From an uncultured Bacteroidaceae bacterium (GTDB lineage: Bacteria > Bacteroidota > Bacteroidia > Bacteroidales > Bacteroidaceae): a stretch of 43,635 nucleotides of DNA. Positions 16,270-25,098 of this stretch are shown in pieces. The position numbers were made by a program, and so were the translations under genes. Positions within the stretch are counted from its first letter, which is position 1. Each line of letters starts with the position of its first letter. The notes beneath the pieces are model-generated. The model was not told the origin of the DNA, did not search any database, and saw nothing but the letters and a program-made list of their open reading frames with translations. The stretch is from positions 1 through 43,635 of the forward strand of contig CAJOGQ010000008.1 in the NCBI GenBank assembly GCA_905234125.1, written 5' to 3'.

Positions 16270-18369
16270 TTATGCACTTGCATGTGCGTAGTATCTGCGT
16301 GCAGCCTCTTCCTGACGTGGCTGTGAGAAGTTGCTGACGCGCTTCAGGTAACCAATGATGCGAGTCATGTAGTCGATGTTTTTGCTACCACACTTGGGAC
16401 ACTCGTGCAGATAACGCTTGTCGATGTGACCGCAGTCGTTGCACACAGTGTTTGGAATGTTGAACGTGAAGTAGTTGCAACCTTCCTGTGCAGCCACCTT
16501 CAGAAGCTGGGCGTACTGCTGTTTGGAGAGGTGCTCTTCGAGGTTCATGTGCAGCGCCGAACCACCTGTGAGGTGCTCGATGTAAGGTGCGCCGTGCAGC
16601 TTGAACTTGTCGATGATGGAGAGGCTCTGGTCTTCCACCACGTAGAAGTAAGAGTTGTAGCAGTCGCGTGGCACGAAGTAACCATCTTCACGATCCCACT
16701 TGGCGTGCTTCACACCCACGTTCTCGGCAGGAATCATCTCGCAGTTGAACATCACGTCCTTCGTGCGATACTGCTTGTTGTACTTCTCGATGAGACCCAA
16801 AATGCCCTGCACGAACTTCTTGTACTCATCATTGGGCGTAATCTTCAGACCCATGAACTCTGCGGCCTCCACAAGTCCGTTGATGCCGATGGTCAGATAC
16901 TGACGACCGATGTTGATGTAGCCCGCGTCAAAAAGTGGCAACATGCCATGCTCCTGCAAATCCTTCAGATTCTCGTTGTAAGCGAGCTGTACCTTGTGGC
17001 AGAGGTCAATCACCTTGCCGAGCTCTTCGAGATAGTCCTTGCCGTCGTTCACGGCACGCTGGATGCAACGGTTCAGGTTGATAGTGAGCACAGACTTTGA
17101 ACCAGTGGACACACCACCAGCACCAAGCGTGTAGGAGAAACCGTTGTCCGTAATCTCATTGCGCAGACGGCAGCAAGAAGAGAGCGAGTCGGCGTTGTTG
17201 CTCATGTAGGTGAAGAAAGAGTGTCCTTCGGCATACATCTCTGCTGTGAAGTCGCCCCATTCCTCATCCTTGGGTTCGCCGTTCTCATCGGTCAGGAGCG
17301 CCATCGTCTCCACAGGGAAGGTGAGCAGGGTTCTGGTTCTCTCGCGGTTGAACCACTTCATGAAACGCTTCTGCAACCAAGAAAGGCCGTCCCAGTCCGG
17401 CTTTGAACCATCGGGGAAATAGAACTCGCCAAAGATGGACTGGAAGTAGTAGCGGTCGTAGTAAGCCACATTCCAGAACACAGCCTGATAGTTGCGTGCA
17501 CCTGTGGGCTGATTGAGCGAATAGACAATCTGCTCGAAGTAGTCAGTGATGACCTTATCGATGGTGCGCTTCTTCAGACTCAGGTCGGCCTGCTCGTCAG
17601 CACGCTTCCAATAGTCAGTACCATACTCCTTACCAATAAAGTAGTTCATGTACATGAGGAACTCAGGTGTGGCGCAGGCGCCAGAGAGCATAGAGCTGAC
17701 CATGAACACCATGTTGATGAATCCGCCTGCAAACGACTTCAGGTTAGTGGGAGCAGTCGAGTTGCCACCAATCGATGTGGTGCCACCAATGAGCCAAGGA
17801 TACATAGTGATGGAAGCACAGTAGTTGGCCAATGAGGTCTCGTCGTTCTTGTAGATGTAGTGGTGAGTCAACTTGTCGATATACTCGTCAGCCAATTCCT
17901 TTCCATACATCTTCTTGATGCGGTCAGTCAGCAGACGACGGTTCAGACGGATGAAGTTGGACTTGGGCAACTCGCCGATAAGGGTGGCGATGTTCTTGTG
18001 CTCCACATTAGCATTGGCATCATACTTCGAACCTGTCGCAGCGTTCACACTCTCACAATAGTCACTCAAGAACTGCAACTTCGACAAGGTTTCACGATCC
18101 TCACTGTGTGCCTGACGGTAGAGCATGAATGACTTCGCCACATTGTAGTGCCCCTCCTGCATCAACGCCAACTCCACCTGGTTCTGGATGTCCTCCACCT
18201 TGATGTCATCATGAATGTCCAGACGGCTCAGAATCTTCGAGATGGTAGCCAAGTCCGTTGGTTCGTCCACACTGTCGAACGCCTTCACAATCGCGTTCAT
18301 GATTTTGTCGAGCGAGAATTGGTCTTTTGACCCGTCACGCTTGGTAATGGTAAAATTCTTAATTTCCAT
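16270..18369 (-). CDS. nrdD: Anaerobic ribonucleoside-triphosphate reductase
   Basis: Class III ribonucleotide reductase, reducing NTPs to dNTPs without oxygen. The 699-residue protein has an N-terminal ATP-cone (residues 1-95; ITKRDGSKDQFSLDKIMNAI), the catalytic barrel with a Cys pair in LSSCCRLRNEI, and a C-terminal zinc site (CNDCGH and CPKCGS). Gly673 in RIIGYL near the C-terminus is the expected glycyl-radical residue. It forms an operon with nrdG. A minus-strand -7 element at 18599-18606 gives a leader of about 220 nt that starts with two near-identical hairpins. No copy of the usual NrdR box was recognised. Confidence 0.97.
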   Translation of the reverse strand: MEIKNFTITKRDGSKDQFSLDKIMNAIVKAFDSVDEPTDLATISKILSRLDIHDDIKVEDIQNQVELALMQEGHYNVAKSFMLYRQAHSEDRETLSKLQFLSDYCESVNAATGSKYDANANVEHKNIATLIGELPKSNFIRLNRRLLTDRIKKMYGKELADEYIDKLTHHYIYKNDETSLANYCASITMYPWLIGGTTSIGGNSTAPTNLKSFAGGFINMVFMVSSMLSGACATPEFLMYMNYFIGKEYGTDYWKRADEQADLSLKKRTIDKVITDYFEQIVYSLNQPTGARNYQAVFWNVAYYDRYYFQSIFGEFYFPDGSKPDWDGLSWLQKRFMKWFNRERTRTLLTFPVETMALLTDENGEPKDEEWGDFTAEMYAEGHSFFTYMSNNADSLSSCCRLRNEITDNGFSYTLGAGGVSTGSKSVLTINLNRCIQRAVNDGKDYLEELGKVIDLCHKVQLAYNENLKDLQEHGMLPLFDAGYINIGRQYLTIGINGLVEAAEFMGLKITPNDEYKKFVQGILGLIEKYNKQYRTKDVMFNCEMIPAENVGVKHAKWDREDGYFVPRDCYNSYFYVVEDQSLSIIDKFKLHGAPYIEHLTGGSALHMNLEEHLSKQQYAQLLKVAAQEGCNYFTFNIPNTVCNDCGHIDKRYLHECPKCGSKNIDYMTRIIGYLKRVSNFSQPRQEEAARRYYAHASA

Positions 18370-18504
18370 TTTGTATCGTTATATTTTTAATATATTATAT
18401 ATATGTGTAACATTTTTGGACAACTTTTTGGATTTCTCCCTTCTATATCTTCTCCACTTAATTCTTTATAATTAGCTCATTTATAACAAGTAAGCATTTT
18501 CTAT

Positions 18505-18590
18505 CCGATAAAAAAGTTTCCCGTTTTGGAAAACTTTTTGAAAAACGCTTTGAGAAAAGTTTCCCGTTTTGGTGAACTTTTTCGTTTGCA
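18505..18590 (-). promoter_or_regulatory. Duplicated hairpin element in the nrdDG leader
   Basis: AAAAGTTTCCCGTTTTGG occurs at 18512-18529 and again at 18555-18572, 43 bp apart. Each copy is followed by an AACTTTTT arm, so AAAAAGTT-N-AACTTTTT inverted repeats form with the same loop (CCAAAACGGG in the RNA sense). The element begins just downstream of the -7 box at 18599-18606, so it is in the transcribed leader or overlaps the transcription start. It could be an operator or a pair of RNA hairpins. Confidence 0.7.
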
Positions 18591-18598
18591 AAGATAGG

Positions 18599-18606
18599 AA
18601 AAATAT
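18599..18606 (-). promoter_or_regulatory. -7 element of nrdDG
   Basis: Minus-strand TATCTTTG (plus CAAAGATA) fits TAnnTTTG. It lies about 230 bp before the nrdD start. No TTTG at the usual -33 distance is visible, which would suit an activated promoter. Confidence 0.55.
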
Positions 18607-18772
18607 CTCAATACGGACATCATAAATTGCAAGAAATTTTCAAAAAAATGAAATTTTTCTCTTTTGCCACTCTCTTTCCCTTGCTTTTGTCATTTTACCC
18701 CCTTATTCTTGTTCTTTCTTTCCATCCAGCGAACGTTCCTTTTCCTCTTTTTTGATTTTTGGAAGCGATTTC

Positions 18773-18803
18773 TTGTGAGGAATGTTGAAAAGTCGTACCT
18801 TTG
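18773..18803 (+). promoter_or_regulatory. Promoter of the lemA operon
   Basis: TTG (18773-18775), 20-bp spacer, TACCTTTG (18796-18803), ending 30 bp before the lemA start. Confidence 0.7.
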
Positions 18804-18833
18804 TGGCAGAATTACTAAAAACCCGAAAAAGCC

Positions 18834-19397
18834 ATGATGGAAATTATCTTTGTGGTGGTAGTGGTCATCCTTGCCATCATCGTAGTAAAATGGTACATCA
18901 GTACACAGCGTGAACTGGTAAACCTGGATGAGAAATGTAATAATGCGCTCAGCCAGATTGAGGTGCAGCTCAATTCTCGCTGGGATGCTCTTTTGGCCTT
19001 AGCCAAAGCAACGCAGTCATACGCCAAGCATGAGGGCGAGGTGTTGGTCAACACCATTTCGGCTCGTCGCACGACAGAGGTGAAGACTGCTGCCGACGTG
19101 AATGCCCAGCAAGATGCCTACTCTGAGATGTTGGGGCGTCTGATGGCTGTGAATGAGGCTTATCCAGAACTGAAGGCTTCAGGATTGTATGCCAAGACCA
19201 TGAACAGCATCGACGAGTATGAAGAAGACGTGCGTATGGCTCGTATGATTTATAATGATACGGCTACTCGCATGAACAAATACGTACGTCAGTGGCCTAC
19301 CAGCTTTGTGGCAGGTCAACTTCGTTTCCAAGTGAAGGAATACCTGAAGATTGACAGCAAGGAGAAGAAGGCTATGCCTGATATGTTCACGGAATAA
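18834..19397 (+). CDS. lemA: LemA family protein
   Basis: A 187-residue LemA protein: an N-terminal membrane helix (IIFVVVVVILAIIVVKWYI, residues 4-22) followed by a long helical domain with the family pattern ELVNLDEKCNNALSQIEVQLNSRWD and a terminal FRVKEYL-like segment (LRFQVKEYLKI). LemA proteins are widespread, with a cytoplasmic or extracytoplasmic helical bundle of unknown activity. It is followed 5 bp later by a DUF2207 protein, a recurrent LemA partner. ATG at 18834; a second in-frame ATG follows at 18837. Confidence 0.93.
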   Translation: MMEIIFVVVVVILAIIVVKWYISTQRELVNLDEKCNNALSQIEVQLNSRWDALLALAKATQSYAKHEGEVLVNTISARRTTEVKTAADVNAQQDAYSEMLGRLMAVNEAYPELKASGLYAKTMNSIDEYEEDVRMARMIYNDTATRMNKYVRQWPTSFVAGQLRFQVKEYLKIDSKEKKAMPDMFTE

Positions 19398-19402
19398 AGT
19401 GT

Positions 19403-21367
19403 ATGAGAAAGCTAAGACATATCTTATTATGCCTTTTCTGCGCATGTGCGTTCCTGCCTGCCATTGCCCAGCATGAAATCGATTCGATTTTTTTGCTGGT
19501 CAGGTTGCAGGACGATGGCAGTGCGCGTGTGACGGAACGACGTGATGCCCGCATGAGCGAACAGGGTACGGAGGGCTTCATCACATTCAACAACATGGGT
19601 GACATCGAGGTGACTGACATCGAGGTGAGTGACGATGAACAGGATTCGACCTTTGTGGTGGAAGAGGAATGGGATATAAACCGTAGTCGAGCAGAAAAGA
19701 CGGGTCGTTGCGGCTATCATCACACGGATGAAGGTGTGGAACTCTGTTGGGGTATTGGTCGTGCAGGCAATCGCACGTACTACATCAGATATACGCTCAC
19801 AAACCTCGTGAAGTCTTATGACGACTACGACGGCTTCTGTCATTCGTTCTACGAAGCGGCCAACACGCCAGCGAAATATATCATGATGACCATCAGTCTG
19901 CCAGGTGACTCGCTCACAAAGCAGAACACACGCATCTGGACTTTTGGCTACGATGGTTGGAAAGGCCATGCTGGCGACTTTGTCTTTGCACAAACAGACG
20001 GCCCCGTTCGCAATGGCGATGCCATCATCGCTTTGGTGGAATTTGAAAAGGGTTTGTTGCATCCAGTTGTCAAGAAGGAAGGCACGTTCAAGGAACTGGT
20101 GAAGCGTCCTGCTTTAGCCAATAGCGCATACGATATTGATGTAGCGATGGGCGACACTTTGCAAGGCACCGCACGCAGTTCGCTGATGGGTGGCGAAATG
20201 GGCTCAGGACATCATGATGCCTTCATGATGCCTTCCGCTGATGGTGGTGGAGGATTCAACTGGGGACTCATTAGTGGTTTCCTCGTCATCATTGGACTCA
20301 TCGGTTGGGCGGCCAAAGGACCTGTCATGTCTGACATTGCCTTCAAGAAGCGTCAGAAGAAGAGATTTGCGGCTCTGACAGAGATGATGGATGGCAAGAA
20401 GTGGGAAGAAATACCTTATTGGCGTAAACTCCCCATGGAAGGCAACCTTCTGGATTCCAGTGCGGTATTGGCTGCCGTCAACCAGATACTGCAAGCTTCT
20501 CATAATAACCCCATCAAGGGTATTGAGTTCAGTGTGCAACATCTCTATGAGGCATTCATCCTCCGTATGTTCTACAAGGGGGGCATCACTCTCGACTATG
20601 ATACCGACAAGCACGGCAAGACCCGTCAACTCTTCCGCGTCAAGGAACCCATTTCGCCAGAGAAGCAACCCAAACTTGATGTGACCAAGAACTCCGAGAG
20701 CACATATTTCCTCACCAGTGCTCGTCGTCGAGCAGTCGATTCGCTGTACAAGGGTCTCATGCACGATGATGGTGTCCAATACATGTTGCAAGATTTGCTC
20801 TATAAGGCTTCAGGCATCGATCACCTGCTGCAACCTGACGAGTTGAGAGTCTATATCAAAGAGAACCTTGAGAAATTGCGTCCGATGGCAGATGCTCTCT
20901 ATCACATTGCTGAGAGTCGCAAGGAAGATTCTGCTCTGCGCTCCGACGAGGTACAGGAAGTGGTCGGTTTTGTCCGCTATCTGAAGGACTTCTCCTTGGT
21001 GAGTGAACGTCACATCGAGGAGGTGAACCTCTGGAAAGAATACCTTGTCTTTGCTTCCTTCTATGGCATTGCCGACCAGGTGCGTAAAGACATGAAGAAG
21101 GTGGCACCCGACACCACGAAACTCGACCAGCTCATTCCACCACATCAGGTCATCGAAGACTTCAGACCCATCACGACGGCACTTGCCAGCAGTCTCTATA
21201 TGGTGCGTCAGTATGAGACCCCCGCAGAGCGTGCAAAGCGCCGTTCCTCCTACAGCAGTAGCAACAGCAGTCCTCGCAGCTACTCCAGCAGTAGCGGTAG
21301 CAGTGGGCGTAGCAGTTACTCTGGTGGTGGTGGTCACTCTGGCGGTGGCGGTTCAGGCTTCAGATAA
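19403..21367 (+). CDS. DUF2207 membrane protein
   Basis: A 654-residue protein with a signal peptide (residues 1-22, ending PAIAQ), an extracytoplasmic beta-rich DUF2207 domain (about 25-260), a membrane helix (about 286-304, GLISGFLVIIGLIGWAA) and a cytoplasmic part that ends in a low-complexity Ser/Gly tail (about 610-654) closing GGGGHSGGGGSGFR, a hallmark of the family. DUF2207 proteins are commonly coded next to lemA. The start lies 5 bp after lemA. No enzymatic function is known; a shared envelope role is inferred. Confidence 0.9.
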   Translation: MRKLRHILLCLFCACAFLPAIAQHEIDSIFLLVRLQDDGSARVTERRDARMSEQGTEGFITFNNMGDIEVTDIEVSDDEQDSTFVVEEEWDINRSRAEKTGRCGYHHTDEGVELCWGIGRAGNRTYYIRYTLTNLVKSYDDYDGFCHSFYEAANTPAKYIMMTISLPGDSLTKQNTRIWTFGYDGWKGHAGDFVFAQTDGPVRNGDAIIALVEFEKGLLHPVVKKEGTFKELVKRPALANSAYDIDVAMGDTLQGTARSSLMGGEMGSGHHDAFMMPSADGGGGFNWGLISGFLVIIGLIGWAAKGPVMSDIAFKKRQKKRFAALTEMMDGKKWEEIPYWRKLPMEGNLLDSSAVLAAVNQILQASHNNPIKGIEFSVQHLYEAFILRMFYKGGITLDYDTDKHGKTRQLFRVKEPISPEKQPKLDVTKNSESTYFLTSARRRAVDSLYKGLMHDDGVQYMLQDLLYKASGIDHLLQPDELRVYIKENLEKLRPMADALYHIAESRKEDSALRSDEVQEVVGFVRYLKDFSLVSERHIEEVNLWKEYLVFASFYGIADQVRKDMKKVAPDTTKLDQLIPPHQVIEDFRPITTALASSLYMVRQYETPAERAKRRSSYSSSNSSPRSYSSSSGSSGRSSYSGGGGHSGGGGSGFR

Positions 21368-21412
21368 AATAATTCGCCATTACGAAATAATGTCATCACG
21401 AAAAAATAAAAT

Positions 21413-21973
21413 ATGGAAATACCAATTCCTTCAGGACTCTTCAAAAGCAGTCTCGTTGGCTTGCTGATTCTGGTCGGCGTTTCAGTGGGAATCTTCGTTT
21501 TCACTCCTTCGCTTCCTGATTCGATGGTGCCACTCAGCAACTCAGGCGATGTGATTGCAACCATTGCGGCCACAGCTTGCGGTCTGCTTTGCTGTCCTGG
21601 CATCCTGTGCTTCTTCATTGAGAAGATACGCTTCCCCATGATCATCATCGTCTCCTTCGTCTTGTTGCTCTTCCTTTCAGCCACTTGCATCGACCATGCT
21701 TGGAAGAACCTCAGTTATGCCCTTGCGAAGGACAAGACACCAGAAAAGCATCTTTGTACCATCACCCAAAAAGGAAAAGACGGCAGTTTCGACGAACTCA
21801 CCTTCCGTCTGAAAGATGGCAAAGAAAAAGAATATACCATCGATTGCTCCTCTGAGGCATGCAGGTTCTATGACTATGTGGAAGAGGGCGATGAGTGCGT
21901 GGCCTACATCCTCCAAGGAGGCTTCGGTGTGGATTTCATTATGGATATGCGTGTGAGGTCACGAAAACATTAA
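21413..21973 (+). CDS. Hypothetical membrane protein
   Basis: 186 residues, not recognised. Three hydrophobic segments (about 12-30, 47-67 and 75-95) are followed by a soluble C-terminal domain of about 80 residues with alternating charged beta-strand pattern (LCTITQKGKDGSFDELTFRL). It lies 45 bp after the DUF2207 gene and 10 bp before the RelA/SpoT-domain gene, so co-transcription is likely. Confidence 0.75.
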   Translation: MEIPIPSGLFKSSLVGLLILVGVSVGIFVFTPSLPDSMVPLSNSGDVIATIAATACGLLCCPGILCFFIEKIRFPMIIIVSFVLLLFLSATCIDHAWKNLSYALAKDKTPEKHLCTITQKGKDGSFDELTFRLKDGKEKEYTIDCSSEACRFYDYVEEGDECVAYILQGGFGVDFIMDMRVRSRKH

Positions 21974-21983
21974 AAGAAGAAAA

Positions 21984-23066
21984 ATGGACATACAACTTGA
22001 TCAGCATTGCCAGATGTTGCTGGCACAGTTTAGAGAACGCCTGCCTCTCTTGGAGAGATTGGCAGATCTGGCACATGAGAAACTGTGCCTCGCCCTGCAA
22101 GAAAAGGGCATTTACGTGACTGCTATGGAGTATCGCGTAAAGAAAGAGAAGTCGCTCATCGGCAAACTCGAATTGAAAGGTGGAAAATATCGCGACATAG
22201 GGGATATCACCGATCTTGTGGGAATGCGTGTCATCACTTTCTACACTGACGATGTGGATAAGGTTGCCGCCATCGTGAAAAATATCTTTGACATTGACTG
22301 GAAAGAATCCGTCGATAAGCGTAGGCAACACAGCCTGAACAGTTTCGGCTACAACTCGCTCCATTACATCTGCCGACTTCCACAAGACCAAGTGGATGAC
22401 CCGCGTTTGGCCACCATCCCCTTCGAGATGCAGATGCGCACGGCATTGCAACACGTGTGGTCAACCATCGAGCACGACACAGGCTACAAGAGTAATGTGC
22501 CCATTTTGCCCGAACACCGTCGCCAGTTCAGTCGTCTGGCAGGTATGCTCGAATTGATTGACGACGAATTCAGCCGTCTGCGCAAGGTGCTGGCTGAGCA
22601 TCAGCGTCAGGTGCAAGGACTGGTACAATCGGGTAAGCTTGACGAAGTGCCCCTCTCCGCAGACTCCTTCCGCAGTTATCTTGAACTGAAGCCCTTCGAT
22701 CGTCTGAATCAGCGCATCGCAGCCGTCAATCAGGCAGAGATTGTACCCTCGTCCCTCATGCACTTTCTCCCCCTCATGCAGCATTTCGGCATGACCACCT
22801 TGGGGGATGTCCAGCGCTTCATCGACGACAACAGTAACGATGCCTATCAGTTCGCCCTTTCCCAGATTGCCATCACCGACCTTGACATCCTTTCTGAGAC
22901 TGTCGGCGTGCAGTACCTCTGCTACGTCCATGCCTTGAAAAATGGTGCAGGCTCCGCCGAGATGTGCTACGTTTGCGATATCGTCAATGGCCGTCAGGAA
23001 AGCAACAAAGAAATAGCCCTTCTTCTCCTCAAACAAGGTGCGACGATGCCCTTCATGAATCATTGA
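21984..23066 (+). CDS. RelA/SpoT-domain nucleotide pyrophosphokinase (SAS-like)
   Basis: A 360-residue protein with a RelA/SpoT synthetase domain at about 40-190 and no HD hydrolase, TGS or ACT domain. Motifs: EYRVKKEKSLIGKL (ATP-binding Arg/Lys loop, near 50-63), DITDLVGMRVITFY, a GYNSLHYICRL G-loop variant, and PFEMQMRTALQHVWSTIEHD. The C-terminal 170 residues are helical, without a known domain. Such small alarmone synthetases make (p)ppGpp; some relatives are toxins that pyrophosphorylate tRNA or make (p)ppApp. No antitoxin-like gene overlaps it; its neighbours are envelope proteins. Confidence 0.88.
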   Translation: MDIQLDQHCQMLLAQFRERLPLLERLADLAHEKLCLALQEKGIYVTAMEYRVKKEKSLIGKLELKGGKYRDIGDITDLVGMRVITFYTDDVDKVAAIVKNIFDIDWKESVDKRRQHSLNSFGYNSLHYICRLPQDQVDDPRLATIPFEMQMRTALQHVWSTIEHDTGYKSNVPILPEHRRQFSRLAGMLELIDDEFSRLRKVLAEHQRQVQGLVQSGKLDEVPLSADSFRSYLELKPFDRLNQRIAAVNQAEIVPSSLMHFLPLMQHFGMTTLGDVQRFIDDNSNDAYQFALSQIAITDLDILSETVGVQYLCYVHALKNGAGSAEMCYVCDIVNGRQESNKEIALLLLKQGATMPFMNH

Positions 23067-23107
23067 CAAGATAAAAAAATCCATTCGTTTATGCCCATGG
23101 TGTAATC

Positions 23108-24268
23108 ATGAAAGTAATTGTCATACTGATTTGTGTGTTTACTCCACTCTTGATTCTGTGGCTCACGTATAAGAGTTCATGGCTCCGCAAGGTGGGAAGT
23201 ATTATCATTGCCTATATCATTGGGTGCACTTTGGGACTCACGGGCTTGATTCCTGACACGGAGGAAATGCATGCCTTGCAGACCACCATTGCCTCGGTGG
23301 CCATTCCCCTTGCCATTCCGTTGTTGCTCCTCTCGGCTGACTTGAAGGCATGGGCGCGGCTGGCACCATCATTCATCAAGAGCACCATCTTCGGACTGCT
23401 CGGATGTGCCATTGCCATCACCATCGGCTTCTTGATGTACGGAAAGAGCAATCCCACGCTTTTTGCCCATGTGGGTGGCATGCTCACGGGACTCTACACG
23501 GGTGGAAACGCCAACCTCGCCTCATTGAAGATGGCGTTGGGTGTGGACGATGCAACGTATATCCTTACCTCAGCCTACAGCACCGTGCTGAGTGCTGTCT
23601 ACCTCTTCTTTGTCATCATCTTTGGCAAACGGCTTCTGCGCCTCTTCATGCCCGATTTCAAGGATGACAAGACGATGGAGGACAATACGGTCAAGGTGGA
23701 AAACCATGAAGAAGAACTTTTCCTTGGGCTATTCCGGAAGGACAACCTCAAACATTTGGGCATGAGCCTCCTGCTGACCATCGGCATCATCGCTGTGGGA
23801 GCCGGCATCGCTTACCTGTTCCCTAAGGATGCCTTCCAAAGTGTCTTCATTCTGGGCATCAGCCTGCTCTCCATTCTGGCCTCGCTCAACAAACGTGTGC
23901 GAAGCCTCAAGCGCACCTTCGAAGCTGGCACGTTCTTCATCCTCATTTTCAGCGTGGCTGTGGCATCGCAGGTGAGTCTCAAGACGCTCACAGATGTCAA
24001 TCCAGACATCTTCCTCTTCATCACCGTCGCCACCCTTGGCTCGCTCTTCTTTCATGTCCTGCTGAGTGCCATCTTCCGCATCGACACAGACACCACGCTC
24101 ACCACCAGCATTTCGCTTATCTGTTCACCACCTTTTGCTCCTGTGATGGGCAGTGCTCTAAAGAACAAAGCCGTCATTGGACCAGGCATTGCAGTCGGTC
24201 TCTTCGGTTATGCCATTGGCACCTACATGGGCTTCGGCCTCGCCAAATTGTTGTTGGCCATTGGGTAG
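23108..24268 (+). CDS. DUF819 family membrane protein
   Basis: A 386-residue polytopic protein of the DUF819 (YjcL) family, with about 10-12 helices in two similar halves. Typical segments are GGMLTGLYTGGNANLASLKMALG near 120-142 and the C-terminal STS/SLICSPPFAPVMGSALKNK region. These proteins resemble ion or carboxylate transporters, but no substrate is established. It starts 41 bp after the SAS gene and may be the last gene of that transcription unit or separate. Confidence 0.87.
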   Translation: MKVIVILICVFTPLLILWLTYKSSWLRKVGSIIIAYIIGCTLGLTGLIPDTEEMHALQTTIASVAIPLAIPLLLLSADLKAWARLAPSFIKSTIFGLLGCAIAITIGFLMYGKSNPTLFAHVGGMLTGLYTGGNANLASLKMALGVDDATYILTSAYSTVLSAVYLFFVIIFGKRLLRLFMPDFKDDKTMEDNTVKVENHEEELFLGLFRKDNLKHLGMSLLLTIGIIAVGAGIAYLFPKDAFQSVFILGISLLSILASLNKRVRSLKRTFEAGTFFILIFSVAVASQVSLKTLTDVNPDIFLFITVATLGSLFFHVLLSAIFRIDTDTTLTTSISLICSPPFAPVMGSALKNKAVIGPGIAVGLFGYAIGTYMGFGLAKLLLAIG

Positions 24269-24328
24269 TTTTCCTACTGTCAGTCGCATTTTTCCGTCTG
24301 TAGTTCAATTTCGGTTCATCAGAAGAGA

Positions 24329-24395
24329 TTAGGAAATAGTCCACCAAGATTAGGGATTTCCCTATCATTTCATTGTACAAATAGCCCTACCTTTG
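24329..24395 (+). promoter_or_regulatory. Palindrome-containing promoter region (TAGGGATTTCCCTA)
   Basis: TACCTTTG (24388-24395) is a good -7 element but lacks TTTG at -33. A perfect palindrome TAGGGATTTCCCTA lies at 24351-24364, with GGGATTTC starting 35 bp before the -7 box, and TTAGGAAATAG, a second half-site in inverse orientation, lies about 21 bp further upstream. The same geometry recurs at 25747-25810, which suggests an activator or repressor site. Confidence 0.6.
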
Positions 24396-24463
24396 CCCCG
24401 CTTTTGGACAAAGCGAGTCCACAAATCACTTTTTTCAATCATCTAAAACATTTACATTTTCAA

Positions 24464-24625
24464 ATGAACACATTAAATGACAAATCGCAAGTGGCTCCCA
24501 ACAGGGGATGCTTAGGAAGATGCAACACGCATTAGCGTTGCTGTAATCTTTCGTGTAAGTTGCGTGTTTGCCATTGCCCAAACTGTCGTCTCGGCAGGGA
24601 GGACAGCCACCGATGTGTTCTTTGA
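24464..24625 (+). other. Cys-rich mini-ORF with in-frame TAG (possible leader peptide or broken small gene)
   Basis: ATG 24464 opens a 23-codon ORF ending GCLGRCNTH at TAG (24533-24535), 69 nt after the -7 box. In the same frame the sequence continues RCCNLSCKLRVCHCPNC... to TGA at 24623, with 9 Cys in about 53 codons. GCAACACGCA (24522-24531) can pair with TGCGTGTT (24561-24568) or, through GCAAC, with GTTGC just after the TAG, so two exclusive hairpins overlap the end of the first ORF. It may be a regulatory leader, a small peptide gene, or a pseudogene. Confidence 0.35.
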
Positions 24626-24704
24626 CATTCTGTTACAATCAACCGCTACATGCTGTGGTCAGTTTCGAGATTGTTTCATTATTCACTTATGTAAATGTTT
24701 TAAT

Positions 24705-25070
24705 ATGCAGTACGTAATTCGAATTGAGAATCTGAAGAACGGCGATGAGGCTACCATCGTGGCCTCTGCCCGTTCGAGTGTTGAAACCTTGTGCCCCAAG
24801 ATCAAGATGGCACTCAAACTCCCATACGTAGATCATGCTTGTCACCGATTTGTTGCTCGTGGCTTCACCTATGTGGTGGAGGAGCACATGATTTCTGAAC
24901 CAGAGATTATCTGGGAAAACGACCGAAAGCCTGGTCCCTACCGTTGCAGTGAGAGGATGTCCATCGGGAGAATCTTCACCACTTTGGGTTCCAGCATCAA
25001 GTATTATCAAGATGACGGTTGTGTGGGTAGCTACAACATCCGCTGTACTCTTCTGAAACGTGTGGCTTGA
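24705..25070 (+). CDS. Plasmid pRiA4b ORF-3-like protein
   Basis: A 121-residue protein. The pattern VIRIENLKNGDEA, ALKLPYVDHACHRF, IGRIFTTLGSSIKYYQDDG, IRCTLLKR follows the pRiA4b ORF-3 fold (IS1096 passenger-like family), in which a strand, a GWxxxHLHxF-like turn and a LGDLL...xxYxYDFGD segment are conserved in that order; here the key turns are divergent, so this is a moderate call. I start at ATG 24705; the longer frame back to 24564 runs through the leader region and has no protein-like character. A weak inverted repeat (25062-25091) ends it. Function unknown. Confidence 0.6.
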   Translation: MQYVIRIENLKNGDEATIVASARSSVETLCPKIKMALKLPYVDHACHRFVARGFTYVVEEHMISEPEIIWENDRKPGPYRCSERMSIGRIFTTLGSSIKYYQDDGCVGSYNIRCTLLKRVA

Positions 25071-25091
25071 CACAAGTCGGCATCAAGCCAC
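25062..25091. terminator. Hairpin between convergent genes
   Basis: GTGGCTTGA (25062-25070) pairs with TCAAGCCAC (25083-25091) around a 12-nt loop. It begins at the stop codon of the pRiA4b-like gene and lies 8 bp from the end of the opposing phosphodiesterase gene; there is no T-run. Confidence 0.55.
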
Positions 25092-25098
25092 AACCGTC

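Noticed and set aside
18505-18590. NrdR boxes or a cobalamin riboswitch upstream of nrdD
   Set aside because: The repeats do not match the A/T-centred NrdR palindrome and I see no cobalamin-riboswitch core; kept as an unidentified element.
24564-25070. A longer version of the pRiA4b-like gene starting at 24564
   Set aside because: The extra 47 residues pass through the hairpin/Cys-rich leader and do not resemble the family N-terminus; ATG 24705 fits better.
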